This document shows positions 18,289 to 26,542 of a stretch of 64,000 nt of DNA, piece after piece. Source of the stretch: Flagellimonas sp. S3867 (lineage in GTDB: Bacteria > Bacteroidota > Bacteroidia > Flavobacteriales > Flavobacteriaceae); the NCBI RefSeq assembly GCF_014698935.1, contig NZ_JACVMN010000002.1, forward strand, positions 496,001-560,000, in the 5' to 3' direction. The notes beneath the pieces are model-generated. The model was given only the letters and a program-made list of their open reading frames with translations, was not told the origin of the DNA and made no database searches. Position numbers and translations under genes: made by a program. Position 1 is the stretch's first letter; each line of letters opens with the position of its first letter.

Positions 18289-19623
18289 TTGAAAACAGTA
18301 GTCAATTTTAAGACCATAAACCAACTCGCGGTTCCTGCAACCATTTCTGGTATTGCAGAGCCTATTCTTTCCATTACCGATACGGCAATTGTGGGCAACA
18401 TTCCTGTAGATGGACTTGAATCATTGGCCGCAGCAGGAATTGTGGGTTCTTTTTTGTCGATGCTCATCTGGGTTTTGGGGCAAACCCGAAGTTCTATTTC
18501 AGCAATAATTTCACAATATCTTGGAGCGGGAAAATTGGAAGAAGTAAAAAATCTCCCGGCCCAGGCTATTTTTTTCAATATCCTTTTAAGCATTGTGCTG
18601 TTGTTATCTACCATTTTCATTGTCGAAGAGATTTTCAGTTTGTTCGAAGCAAGTGGAAAAATATTGGAATACTGTATTTCGTATTACTCCATTCGTGTAT
18701 GGGGCTTTCCGCTTACCCTATTCACCTTTGCCATTTTTGGTATTTTCAGGGGGCTTCAAAACACCTTTTATCCCATGATAATTGCCATAATTGGAGCGGT
18801 CCTTAACATTGTTCTGGACTTTATCTTCGTTTATGGTATTGACGGATTCATTCCTGCCATGTATTTGGAAGGGGCCGCCTGGGCAAGTCTTATCTCTCAA
18901 GCCGTGATGGCCGTTTTGGTTTTTATCCTGTTACTAAAGAAAACCGATATAAGCCTAAAACTTGTTTTTCCACTGAACAAAGAGCTCAAACGATTGGTTT
19001 TTATGAGCCTTAACCTATTTGTACGAGCTTTGGCCCTGAATGCCGCATTGATCATCGCGGTTCGTGAGGCCACCGCATTGGGCGATAGATTTATTGGCGC
19101 CCATACCATTGCCATTAACCTTTGGTTGTTTGCGGCTTTTTTTATTGATGGATACGGAGCTGCAGGCAATAGTATTGGCGGTAAATTACTGGGTGCTCAC
19201 GATTACAAAGGACTATGGAAATTGGCCAAGAAAATAATTACCTACGGAATGGTGATCAGTATTGTATTGATGGCTTTTGGATTCATATTTTACAGACCAA
19301 TTGGACATATTTTTTCAAATGAAACCGTCGTCTTAAACACGTTTTATGGAATCTTTTTTATTGTTATTCTAGGGTTGCCAATGAACACTTTGGCTTTTGT
19401 CTTTGATGGTCTTTTTAAAGGATTGGGCGAAATGAAATATTTAAGAAATGTACTTCTCACGGCCACCTTTTTAGGCTTTATTCCCACTTTATATCTTGGG
19501 AAATATCTCGGTTGGGGATTTGATGCCATTTGGATTGCTTTTGTTGTATGGATGATGATTCGGGGCTTGGCTTTGGTATGGAAATTTAGAAGAAAATTCA
19601 AACCCTTGGTGCAAAACAGTTAA
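18289..19623 (+). CDS. MATE family efflux transporter
   Basis: A 444-aa inner-membrane protein with about twelve TM helices in two related halves, typical of multidrug and toxin extrusion transporters that exchange Na+ or H+ for drugs. Recognisable from AVPATISGIAEPILSITDTAIVG at the N-terminus (first ~20 residues of the MATE repeat) and GAHTIAINLWLFAAFF in the second half. No ATG is near; TTG 18289 gives a correctly placed N-terminus. Confidence 0.9.
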   Translation: MKTVVNFKTINQLAVPATISGIAEPILSITDTAIVGNIPVDGLESLAAAGIVGSFLSMLIWVLGQTRSSISAIISQYLGAGKLEEVKNLPAQAIFFNILLSIVLLLSTIFIVEEIFSLFEASGKILEYCISYYSIRVWGFPLTLFTFAIFGIFRGLQNTFYPMIIAIIGAVLNIVLDFIFVYGIDGFIPAMYLEGAAWASLISQAVMAVLVFILLLKKTDISLKLVFPLNKELKRLVFMSLNLFVRALALNAALIIAVREATALGDRFIGAHTIAINLWLFAAFFIDGYGAAGNSIGGKLLGAHDYKGLWKLAKKIITYGMVISIVLMAFGFIFYRPIGHIFSNETVVLNTFYGIFFIVILGLPMNTLAFVFDGLFKGLGEMKYLRNVLLTATFLGFIPTLYLGKYLGWGFDAIWIAFVVWMMIRGLALVWKFRRKFKPLVQNS

Positions 19624-19666
19624 TTTAGTGTTCCATAATGCAGAGTTCAGAGTTCTGACAACCGAC

Positions 19667-19694
19667 AATTGATAATTGATAATTGATAATTGAT
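19667..19694. repeat. Four tandem copies of AATTGAT
   Basis: Perfect 7-bp unit repeated four times, ending four bases before the ATG at 19699. It occupies the translation-initiation region, so copy-number change would alter spacing. Similar AATTGAT/ATCAATT strings are common intergenic filler in flavobacteria. Confidence 0.8.
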
Positions 19695-19698
19695 AATA

Positions 19699-20466
19699 AT
19701 GCCCACAGACAGGATCAGCGGAAGTCTCTATACCAAGATTGAAAATCGAATCGCCACAATTGAATTTGGTCATCCGGCCAGCAATTCGTTTGTTTCAGAA
19801 CTATTGGCGCGTTTGGCCAAGGAATTTGACAAGCTCTCAACAAATCCTGACACTTCTTTAATCGTTTTAAAATCCGAAGGAGACCGTGCCTTTTGCGCTG
19901 GAGCTTCTTTTGATGAGCTGGTCGCCATCTCAAATCTTGACGAGGGAAAAGCCTTTTTTAGTGGCTTCGCCAACGTAATCAACGCCATGCGAAAATGCTC
20001 TAAGCCCATTATTGGACGAGTTCAAGGAAAGGCTGTTGGCGGAGGCGTGGGTTTGGCATCGGCTTGCGACTTTGTTTATGCGACCGAAGCAGCATCTGTA
20101 AAATTATCAGAAATTTCTATTGGTATTGCACCTTTGGTCATCGCACCAGCAGTGGAACGAAAAATTGGAAAAGCAGGTTTAGCTGAACTTTCTTTATCCC
20201 CAACCGAATGGAAAAATGCCTATTGGGCCAAAGAGAAAGGTTTATTTTCCAAAGTTTTCAATTCTATTTCCGAAATGGACAAAGAACTGGATTTCCACAC
20301 CCAAAAATTAGCGTCTTATAACCCTGAAGCTCTTACCATAATGAAGCAGATACTATGGGAAGGCACAGCACATTGGGATAAATTATTGATAGAACGTGCA
20401 GAAGAATCAGGAAGACTTTCTTTATCTCCAAATACTAAAAACGCATTGGAGAAGTTTAAGAAGTAA
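19699..20466 (+). CDS. Enoyl-CoA hydratase/isomerase family protein
   Basis: A 255-aa crotonase-fold protein. The oxyanion-hole segments are visible as FCAGASFDEL and GKAVGGGVGLASACDF. In the latter, the position normally held by the first catalytic Glu (GGG-x-E) is Gly, while the second Glu is kept in SEISIGIAP. This fits isomerase-like or other crotonase activity rather than classic hydration. Upstream non-ATG starts lie in the tandem repeat; ATG 19699 is preferred. Followed by a tiny membrane-peptide gene. Confidence 0.85.
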   Translation: MPTDRISGSLYTKIENRIATIEFGHPASNSFVSELLARLAKEFDKLSTNPDTSLIVLKSEGDRAFCAGASFDELVAISNLDEGKAFFSGFANVINAMRKCSKPIIGRVQGKAVGGGVGLASACDFVYATEAASVKLSEISIGIAPLVIAPAVERKIGKAGLAELSLSPTEWKNAYWAKEKGLFSKVFNSISEMDKELDFHTQKLASYNPEALTIMKQILWEGTAHWDKLLIERAEESGRLSLSPNTKNALEKFKK

Positions 20467-20468
20467 TT

Positions 20469-20585
20469 ATGATGGATATTCTTTCTTTGTTAAACAGTGA
20501 TATCGTTTTTCCTTTAGTGGCTCTATTGGTCATTATTGTTTATATCGTTACCAGAATTCGTAACCGTAGAAAATTTAAGCGATAG
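20469..20585 (+). CDS. 38-aa single-TM membrane peptide
   Basis: Reads MMDILSLLNSDIVFPLVALL then IVYIVTRIRNRRKFKR. One hydrophobic helix (~13-29) is followed by a strongly basic tail, so an N-out/C-in membrane peptide is expected. It starts two bases after the preceding stop and is followed by a promoter-like box for queD. No family recognised. The hydrophobic-then-positive pattern and tight spacing support a real gene, but a chance frame cannot be excluded. Confidence 0.5.
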   Translation: MMDILSLLNSDIVFPLVALLVIIVYIVTRIRNRRKFKR

Positions 20586-20611
20586 CCAAAAGATTCCCTC
20601 TGAATGATTAT

Positions 20612-20619
20612 TACCTTTG
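20612..20619 (+). promoter_or_regulatory. Candidate -7 box before queD
   Basis: TACCTTTG matches TAnnTTTG exactly, 17 bases before the ATG at 20637. No clear -33 TTG is visible. Confidence 0.35.
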
Positions 20620-20636
20620 TATAATAAGGTGTTCTT

Positions 20637-21086
20637 ATGGGGAAAATCAGAATTACCAAACAGTTCAACTTTGAAGCTGGTCACGCTCTCTACGGATACG
20701 ATGGTAAATGCAGAAATGTTCACGGACATAGCTACAAACTCTCTGTAACCGTTATTGGCACTCCCATTTCAGATGCGAATCATGTGAAAAATGGGATGGT
20801 TATCGACTTTGGTGACCTTAAAAAACTTGTAAGTGAAGAAATAGTGGACAAATTTGACCACGCCACTATTTTTAATAAAAATTCCCCGCATATAGAACTT
20901 GCCAATGAATTGACAGAAAGAGGGCACAACATCATTTTGGCCGATTACCAACCTACAAGTGAAAATATGGTGCTTGATTTTGCGTCAAAAATAAAGGCAG
21001 GGCTTCCTGAGAACATTCAGTTACATTCCATTAAACTTCAAGAAACCGAAACCTCTTTCGCAGAATGGTATGCAACGGATAACTAA
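20637..21086 (+). CDS. queD: 6-carboxy-5,6,7,8-tetrahydropterin synthase
   Basis: A 149-aa enzyme converting 7,8-dihydroneopterin triphosphate to 6-carboxytetrahydropterin in queuosine (7-deazaguanine) synthesis, cytosolic. Zinc ligands are His16 (EAGHAL), His29 and His31 (NVHGH); catalytic Cys25 is in GKCRNVHGH. FDHATIF and QETETSFAEW carry the other conserved residues. Other queuosine genes are not adjacent. The name rests on the short QueD-type length and motif order; a eukaryote-like pterin synthase is less likely. Confidence 0.9.
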   Translation: MGKIRITKQFNFEAGHALYGYDGKCRNVHGHSYKLSVTVIGTPISDANHVKNGMVIDFGDLKKLVSEEIVDKFDHATIFNKNSPHIELANELTERGHNIILADYQPTSENMVLDFASKIKAGLPENIQLHSIKLQETETSFAEWYATDN

Positions 21087-21131
21087 ACCATTACCATATT
21101 CCCAAGAGGTAATTCTTATATTTACAGACCA

Positions 21132-21899
21132 ATGAAAAACATGACCATTCCATCAGGTAAAAAAGTCTATTTTGCCAGTGACAATCATTTGGGTGCACCT
21201 ACGCTGAAAGAAAGTTTACCGCGGGAGAAAAAGTTTGTAGCCTGGTTGGATTCCATAAAAGACGATGCTGCTGCCATTTTTTTAATGGGTGATCTTTTTG
21301 ATTTTTGGTTTGAATACACGACCGTGGTCCCCAAAGGTTTCACAAGGACCCTTGGCAAACTTGCAGAGCTTTCCGACATGGGCATCCAAATCTCTTATTT
21401 CGTGGGAAACCATGATCTATGGATGAACGGCTATTTTGAAGAAGAACTCAACATTCCCGTTTACCATAAGCCGCAACAATATCGTATCAACAATACCTCT
21501 TTTTTCATTGGACATGGTGATGGCTTGGGGCCTGGTGACAAGGGCTTCAAACGAATGAAAAAGGTCTTTACAAATCCATTTGCCAAGTGGTTGTTTAAAT
21601 GGTTGCATCCTGATTTAGGGATGCGATTGGGGCAACATCTCTCCGTGAACAACAAAATTATATCGGGGGATGCAGATGCTTCTTTTTTGGGAGAGGACAA
21701 AGAATGGTTGATTCTCTATGCCAAACGAAAATTAGAAACCCAACATTACGATCATTTTATTTTCGGACATCGCCATCTTCCCATGGAAATTAAATTGAAC
21801 GAAAAATCAACCTATACCAATTTAGGCGATTGGATTTCCTATTTTACTTACGCTGTTTTTGATGGTGAGAAGTTGTCACTCAAAAAATTGGAAGATTAA
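21132..21899 (+). CDS. lpxH: UDP-2,3-diacylglucosamine diphosphatase
   Basis: A 255-aa metallophosphoesterase, peripheral to the inner membrane, releasing lipid X from UDP-2,3-diacylglucosamine in lipid A synthesis. Motifs: ASDNHLG (Asp17, His19), MGDLFDFWFEY, VGNHDLW, GHGDGLGPGD, FGHRHLP. These match the Bacteroidota LpxH group. Its stop overlaps the stop of the convergent MFS gene by four bases. LpxH is best supported but LpxG/other phosphoesterase activity cannot be excluded. Confidence 0.85.
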   Translation: MKNMTIPSGKKVYFASDNHLGAPTLKESLPREKKFVAWLDSIKDDAAAIFLMGDLFDFWFEYTTVVPKGFTRTLGKLAELSDMGIQISYFVGNHDLWMNGYFEEELNIPVYHKPQQYRINNTSFFIGHGDGLGPGDKGFKRMKKVFTNPFAKWLFKWLHPDLGMRLGQHLSVNNKIISGDADASFLGEDKEWLILYAKRKLETQHYDHFIFGHRHLPMEIKLNEKSTYTNLGDWISYFTYAVFDGEKLSLKKLED

Positions 21900-23152
21900 T
21901 CCTTTTCATGCTCCTCAATATCACTCTGAAGGTCCAGTTTTCTAAACTTTGGTGAAACTATAGCGGTTGTTCCGACCGTAAGCAAGGTCATACATCCACC
22001 AAATACTACTGCAGGAACGGTACCCAAAAGTTTGGCGGCCACCCCACTTTCAAAAGCGCCAAGTTCATTGGATGATCCTACAAAAATGGAATTTACCGAG
22101 GCCACTCGTCCTCTCATATTATCTGGAGTTTTTAATTGTAAGATGGTTTGGCGTATGATCATAGAAACGCCGTCCACTGCCCCACTTAAAAATAATGCTG
22201 CCACAGAAACCCAAAATAAGGTGGAAACTCCAAAAACAATGATGCTAATGCCAAAGGCAAATACCGCTAAAAGTAACTTCTTGCCTGCCTTTTTATGTAA
22301 TGGGAACCTAGTAGACCCCAACATTGTAATGGATGCCCCAACCGCCGGTGCCGCCCGCAAAATTCCAAACCCTTCGGAGCCTACATGCAAAATATCTTGG
22401 GCGTAAATAGGTAATAGGGCTACAGCTCCTCCAAATAATACTGCTATCATATCCAAGGTCAAAGCTCCAAGAATGGCATTGCTGCTAAACACAAATTTCA
22501 ATCCATCTTTTAAACTTTTTAGAACAGGTTCGCCTATGTTTGGATTCAGGATCGGCTTTCTTGAAATTTTTAGAAGAAAGAGCAAGGCTATCAATGAGAA
22601 AACCAAAATAACACACATGGACCAATGAACTCCGATCCATCCAATTAAAAAACCAGCTATTGCAGGACCCGCTACTGATGATAACTGCCATGTGGAACTA
22701 CTCCAAGTTGCAGCATTTGGATAAATCTTCTTGGGTACGATCAATGCAATCAATGAAAATACTGTTGGTCCGATAAATGCCCTTACCAATCCACCAAAAA
22801 AAACCAAAAGATAGATGGCATATAAAATTGTTTTTTGGCTTACTGAAGCTTCCAAATCTGGGTCACTGATCAAAAACAGTCCCAGGCTTATTACTGAAAA
22901 CCCCAAAATACACTTGATCAATAAATTGCGTTTTTCCTTTTGGTCTACAACATGACCAGCGAATAGGGCCATTCCAACAGCCGGGATTATCTCCATCAAC
23001 CCAATTATTCCCAATGACAAAGGGTCTTTGGTCATGGAGTATACCTGCCATTCTATTACAATAAACTGCATGGACCATGCAAATACCATGGCAAAACGAA
23101 CAACCAAAAAAATATTGAACTCCTTATATCGAAGTGCTGCGTATGGATCCAT
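21896..23152 (-). CDS. MFS transporter
   Basis: A 418-aa inner-membrane transporter with about twelve TM helices, of the MFS_3/enterobactin-exporter-like group (AALRYKEFNIFLVVRFAMVF at the N-terminus; GHVVDQKEKRNLL loop 2-3 motif). Probable small-molecule efflux driven by proton gradient. Begins seven bases after the stop of recJ on the same strand, so the two are likely co-transcribed. Substrate unknown. Confidence 0.88.
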   Translation of the reverse strand: MDPYAALRYKEFNIFLVVRFAMVFAWSMQFIVIEWQVYSMTKDPLSLGIIGLMEIIPAVGMALFAGHVVDQKEKRNLLIKCILGFSVISLGLFLISDPDLEASVSQKTILYAIYLLVFFGGLVRAFIGPTVFSLIALIVPKKIYPNAATWSSSTWQLSSVAGPAIAGFLIGWIGVHWSMCVILVFSLIALLFLLKISRKPILNPNIGEPVLKSLKDGLKFVFSSNAILGALTLDMIAVLFGGAVALLPIYAQDILHVGSEGFGILRAAPAVGASITMLGSTRFPLHKKAGKKLLLAVFAFGISIIVFGVSTLFWVSVAALFLSGAVDGVSMIIRQTILQLKTPDNMRGRVASVNSIFVGSSNELGAFESGVAAKLLGTVPAVVFGGCMTLLTVGTTAIVSPKFRKLDLQSDIEEHEKD

Positions 23153-23158
23153 TTTTGG

Positions 23159-24847
23159 TTATCGAATATCTCGTAGTTTTAGTTGAAGGGTAATATTACC
23201 GTTCCATTTATTTTCATCTAAAGAAAAAACGGCATCAAAAGAATTTTGCGCTTTTACCTTCTCCAATTTTTGTCCCAAATTAAAACCAATTGCCGATTTT
23301 GGGGATGAACCATTTTGAACAACTATAAGTTTTAAATGTTTTTCATCTTCACCAACACCCCGTCCGTATCCAGTGTCACTCAATTTTTCAGCCATAAAAA
23401 CCGGGGTCATATTTCCAGGTCCGAAAGGAGCAAACTGTTTTAAGATTCGCATCAATTTTGGATTGATCTGGTTTAAATCCATTTTCGCGTCGATAGACAA
23501 TTCGGGTTCCAACAGCTTAGGGTCTATGGATTCTGCCACCACCTGTTCAAATTGTTTTTTGAAGTTTTCATATTGCTCCTCCAAAAGGGTCAATCCTGCG
23601 GCATATTTATGCCCGCCAAATTGCTCTATGCATTCAGAACATTTTTCCAGCGCATTATATACATCAAAACCTTTAACAGATCGGGCTGAGGCGGCCAACT
23701 TTTTCCCACTCTTGGTAAATACCAGTGTAGGTCGGTAATAGGTTTCGGTAAGCCGGGATGCCACAATGCCAATAACTCCTTTATGCCAATCTTTGTTATA
23801 AACTACAGAGGTGAATCGCTCTTCCTCATCATTATCTTGAATTTGTTGTAACGCTTCTTCAGTTATTTCTTTGTCAAGGTTTTTCCTATCTGTATTAAAC
23901 TCTTCAATTTCAGCAGCAAACATTTGGGCCGTACTCAAATCCTTTTCTTTTAAAAGATTCACTGCATGTTGTCCATGCTTCATTCTGCCTGCGGCATTGA
24001 TTCTTGGAGCAATGATAAAAACAACATCGGTTATGGTAAGCTCGCTCTTTTTGAGTTGATTTATGATAGCCTTAAACCCAATTCTTGGATTGGCATTAAT
24101 CACTTTGAGTCCGTGGTATGCCAATACCCTATTTTCACCGGTTATCGGAACAATATCCGCGCCTATAGCTGTAGCCACCAAATCCAGATAAGGAATAAGG
24201 TCTTCTATGGTTTTTTCATTTCTTGAGGCCAATGCCTGAATCAATTTAAACCCCACTCCGCAACCACAAAGTTCTTTATAGGGATATGAGCAATCGACAC
24301 GTTTTGGGTCCAAAATTGCTATGGCATCCGGCAATGTATCTCCTGGTCTATGGTGATCGCAAATTATAAAATCAACCCCTTTTGCCTTGGCATATCCTAC
24401 CTGATTAATGGCCTTTACCCCACAATCCAAAGCAACAATCAACGTAAAATCATTGTCCGAAGCAAAATCAATGCCCTGCAACGACACTCCATATCCTTCG
24501 GAATAACGGTCCGGAATATAGGTGGCCACATTGGGATAATTTTCTTGTAGAAATGAGGATAAAAGCGCCACTGCAGTGGTGCCGTCCACATCATAGTCGC
24601 CATATACCAAAATGTTTTCGTTTTTAGCTATAGCTGATTCAATCCGTGCCACTGCCTTATCCATATCCTTCATCAGAAATGGGTCGTGCAAATGTGATAG
24701 TTCGGGACGAAAGAATCTTTTTGCCTCTTCATATGTTGAAATGCCACGCTGCAATAACAGATGGGTTATCAATGCATCAACATTTAACTCTTTGGAAAGG
24801 CGGTCAATTTCATTGGGGTCAGATTTGGGTTTTATGGTCCATCTCAT
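23159..24847 (-). CDS. recJ: Single-stranded-DNA-specific exonuclease RecJ
   Basis: A 562-aa 5'-3' single-strand exonuclease used in recombination and mismatch repair. DHH phosphoesterase motifs are clear: VYGDYDVDGTTAVALL near residue 80 and ICDHHRPGD near 160. DHHA1 (GGHKYAAGLTL) and the C-terminal OB-like domain follow. Length normal for the family. The upstream 40 bases carry short CAAGTT repeats, with no clear promoter box. Confidence 0.95.
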   Translation of the reverse strand: MRWTIKPKSDPNEIDRLSKELNVDALITHLLLQRGISTYEEAKRFFRPELSHLHDPFLMKDMDKAVARIESAIAKNENILVYGDYDVDGTTAVALLSSFLQENYPNVATYIPDRYSEGYGVSLQGIDFASDNDFTLIVALDCGVKAINQVGYAKAKGVDFIICDHHRPGDTLPDAIAILDPKRVDCSYPYKELCGCGVGFKLIQALASRNEKTIEDLIPYLDLVATAIGADIVPITGENRVLAYHGLKVINANPRIGFKAIINQLKKSELTITDVVFIIAPRINAAGRMKHGQHAVNLLKEKDLSTAQMFAAEIEEFNTDRKNLDKEITEEALQQIQDNDEEERFTSVVYNKDWHKGVIGIVASRLTETYYRPTLVFTKSGKKLAASARSVKGFDVYNALEKCSECIEQFGGHKYAAGLTLLEEQYENFKKQFEQVVAESIDPKLLEPELSIDAKMDLNQINPKLMRILKQFAPFGPGNMTPVFMAEKLSDTGYGRGVGEDEKHLKLIVVQNGSSPKSAIGFNLGQKLEKVKAQNSFDAVFSLDENKWNGNITLQLKLRDIR

Positions 24848-24887
24848 AGGCGAAGTTCAAGTTCAGAGAAAAAGTTCAAGTTTAAAT

Positions 24888-25241
24888 TCAGGGGGTTTTG
24901 TTTTTGATAATTGATGAGATGATTTTAACTAATTGCTCAGTTTCATCTAAAAGTTTGTTCTGAATTTGTTCTGAACCATAGTTGATCTTATTCAAAATTC
25001 TAAGGTTCACTCTTGATTCCTTCAATTCCTTTAAAACCAATGATGCTTTGAAACGGTAGTCTCTATTTGTGTTGGTTCCTTGACCTTCTCCAAAATTCAA
25101 TGCTGCGCTGCCTCCAGACCTGAGCAGCTGATTTCCATAATATTGTCCTGTAAAATCTGAAGGCAGCCCTTTACAAAACAAAGTGATTTCCGCCGCCAAT
25201 TGAACAAACCTATCCTCTAAATCAAACTTTTTGTTATCCAT
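24888..25241 (-). CDS. Four-helix bundle protein (S23/IVS-like)
   Basis: A 117-aa helical protein of the family first found in 23S rRNA intervening sequences. Recognised from FVQLAAEITLFCKGLP, QLLRSGGSAALNFGEGQ and the helix LKELKESRVNLRIL. The frame is open upstream, but ATG 25239-25241 matches the family start. Such genes are common as stand-alone genes in Bacteroidota; function unknown. No rRNA is nearby. Confidence 0.88.
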   Translation of the reverse strand: MDNKKFDLEDRFVQLAAEITLFCKGLPSDFTGQYYGNQLLRSGGSAALNFGEGQGTNTNRDYRFKASLVLKELKESRVNLRILNKINYGSEQIQNKLLDETEQLVKIISSIIKNKTP

Positions 25242-25340
25242 AATTGCTATGATTTGATTATCGAGGCTGAAAATGTATTTAAATGTAAGGAAATTCCAGT
25301 ATTTGTACTTGAACTTCAAAAATTGAGCTTGAACTTGTGC

Positions 25341-25763
25341 TTACTTATGATGATAAATCAGCTGAACATCCAATTTGGCAAACCTTCTGAACATCTCCAT
25401 AACACCGCAATATTTTTCAATAGATAAATCGACTGCTTTTTTGAGTTTGGCCTCATTCAAATTTGCGCCATAAAAATGATATTCGATAGTTACGGCATCG
25501 TAGTATTTTGGGTGTTCGTCTGTTAAATTAGCAATGGTCTCAATCGAAAAATCATCCACTTCCAATTTCATTTTTTTGATAAGCGAGGCCACATCCAATC
25601 CGGAACACCCAGCGAGAGATGAAAGCATTAGGGCTTTAGGTCTAAAACCAGCGCCATCTCCCCCACTTTCAGGGCCTGCATCTATCTTTAAATTAAGTCC
25701 TGATGGATTGTTGCTCTCAAAGGCCATTTCGCCCAACCATTTGGTCGTGATATGATTTGTCAT
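25341..25763 (-). CDS. OsmC family protein
   Basis: A 140-aa thiol-dependent peroxidase-like protein, cytosolic. The two family cysteines are visible in LAGCSGLDVASL and KYCGVMEMF. Family members reduce organic hydroperoxides. The start at 25761-25763 gives the standard MTNHITTKW N-terminus. Divergent from the AhpD-like gene 55 bases away, which suggests shared redox-stress control. Confidence 0.9.
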   Translation of the reverse strand: MTNHITTKWLGEMAFESNNPSGLNLKIDAGPESGGDGAGFRPKALMLSSLAGCSGLDVASLIKKMKLEVDDFSIETIANLTDEHPKYYDAVTIEYHFYGANLNEAKLKKAVDLSIEKYCGVMEMFRRFAKLDVQLIYHHK

Positions 25764-25818
25764 GCTATTAAATTTTTGTTTCTTGTAGCCTTCAAAAATA
25801 CGATTTAAAAACGCACAT

Positions 25819-26421
25819 ATGGCATTAGTAAAACCACTTGACCCCAACCACGACCCAGAAACCAAACAACTAGCTGAATTCTTTAATGAGACGCTTGGAT
25901 TTTGCCCAAATTCTGTATTGACCATGCAGCATAGACCTGTAATTTCCAAGGCATTTATCAATATGAACAAGGCTGTTATGGCAAATGAAGGACGAGTGAC
26001 TTCGGCTCTAAAACGTATGATTGCGTGGGTGAGCAGCAATGCCACCGGATGCCGTTATTGCCAAGCACACGCCATTAGAGCGGCAGAACGATATGGAGCA
26101 GAGCAAGAGCAGTTGGACAATATTTGGGAATACAGAACCCATGCTGCTTTTTCTGACGCCGAACGCGCTGCTTTGGATTTTTCATTAGCGGCCTCGCAGG
26201 TTCCAAATGCTGTTGATGCAGATATAAAAACACGTTTGTACGAACATTGGAATGAGGGTGAAATTGTAGAAATGCTTGGGGTGATTTCATTGTTTGGATA
26301 CCTGAACCGTTGGAACGATTCCATGGGCACTTCAATTGAGGATGGTGCTGTAGAGAGCGCTGAACAATATCTGGAAAAAACGGGTTGGGAAAAAGGGAAG
26401 CATGACGGATCTAGATATTAG
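25819..26421 (+). CDS. Carboxymuconolactone decarboxylase / AhpD-like protein
   Basis: A 200-aa AhpD-fold protein with the redox motif GCRYCQAH (Cys78, Cys81, His85 region), likely a peroxidase-type activity. Same superfamily as the gene at 6242 but not a close copy. Divergent neighbour of an osmC-type gene, so both likely belong to a peroxide-detoxification pair. Confidence 0.88.
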   Translation: MALVKPLDPNHDPETKQLAEFFNETLGFCPNSVLTMQHRPVISKAFINMNKAVMANEGRVTSALKRMIAWVSSNATGCRYCQAHAIRAAERYGAEQEQLDNIWEYRTHAAFSDAERAALDFSLAASQVPNAVDADIKTRLYEHWNEGEIVEMLGVISLFGYLNRWNDSMGTSIEDGAVESAEQYLEKTGWEKGKHDGSRY

Positions 26422-26542
26422 ATTTGAGATATTAGAATGCTTTGCTTTTAGATTTCTTGACACAGACTTATGGCTGAACTTGAAAAAGAAACTGTAACAA
26501 TTAATAAAAATCAGTATCTTTTTTAAAACTAGGTCATACACT

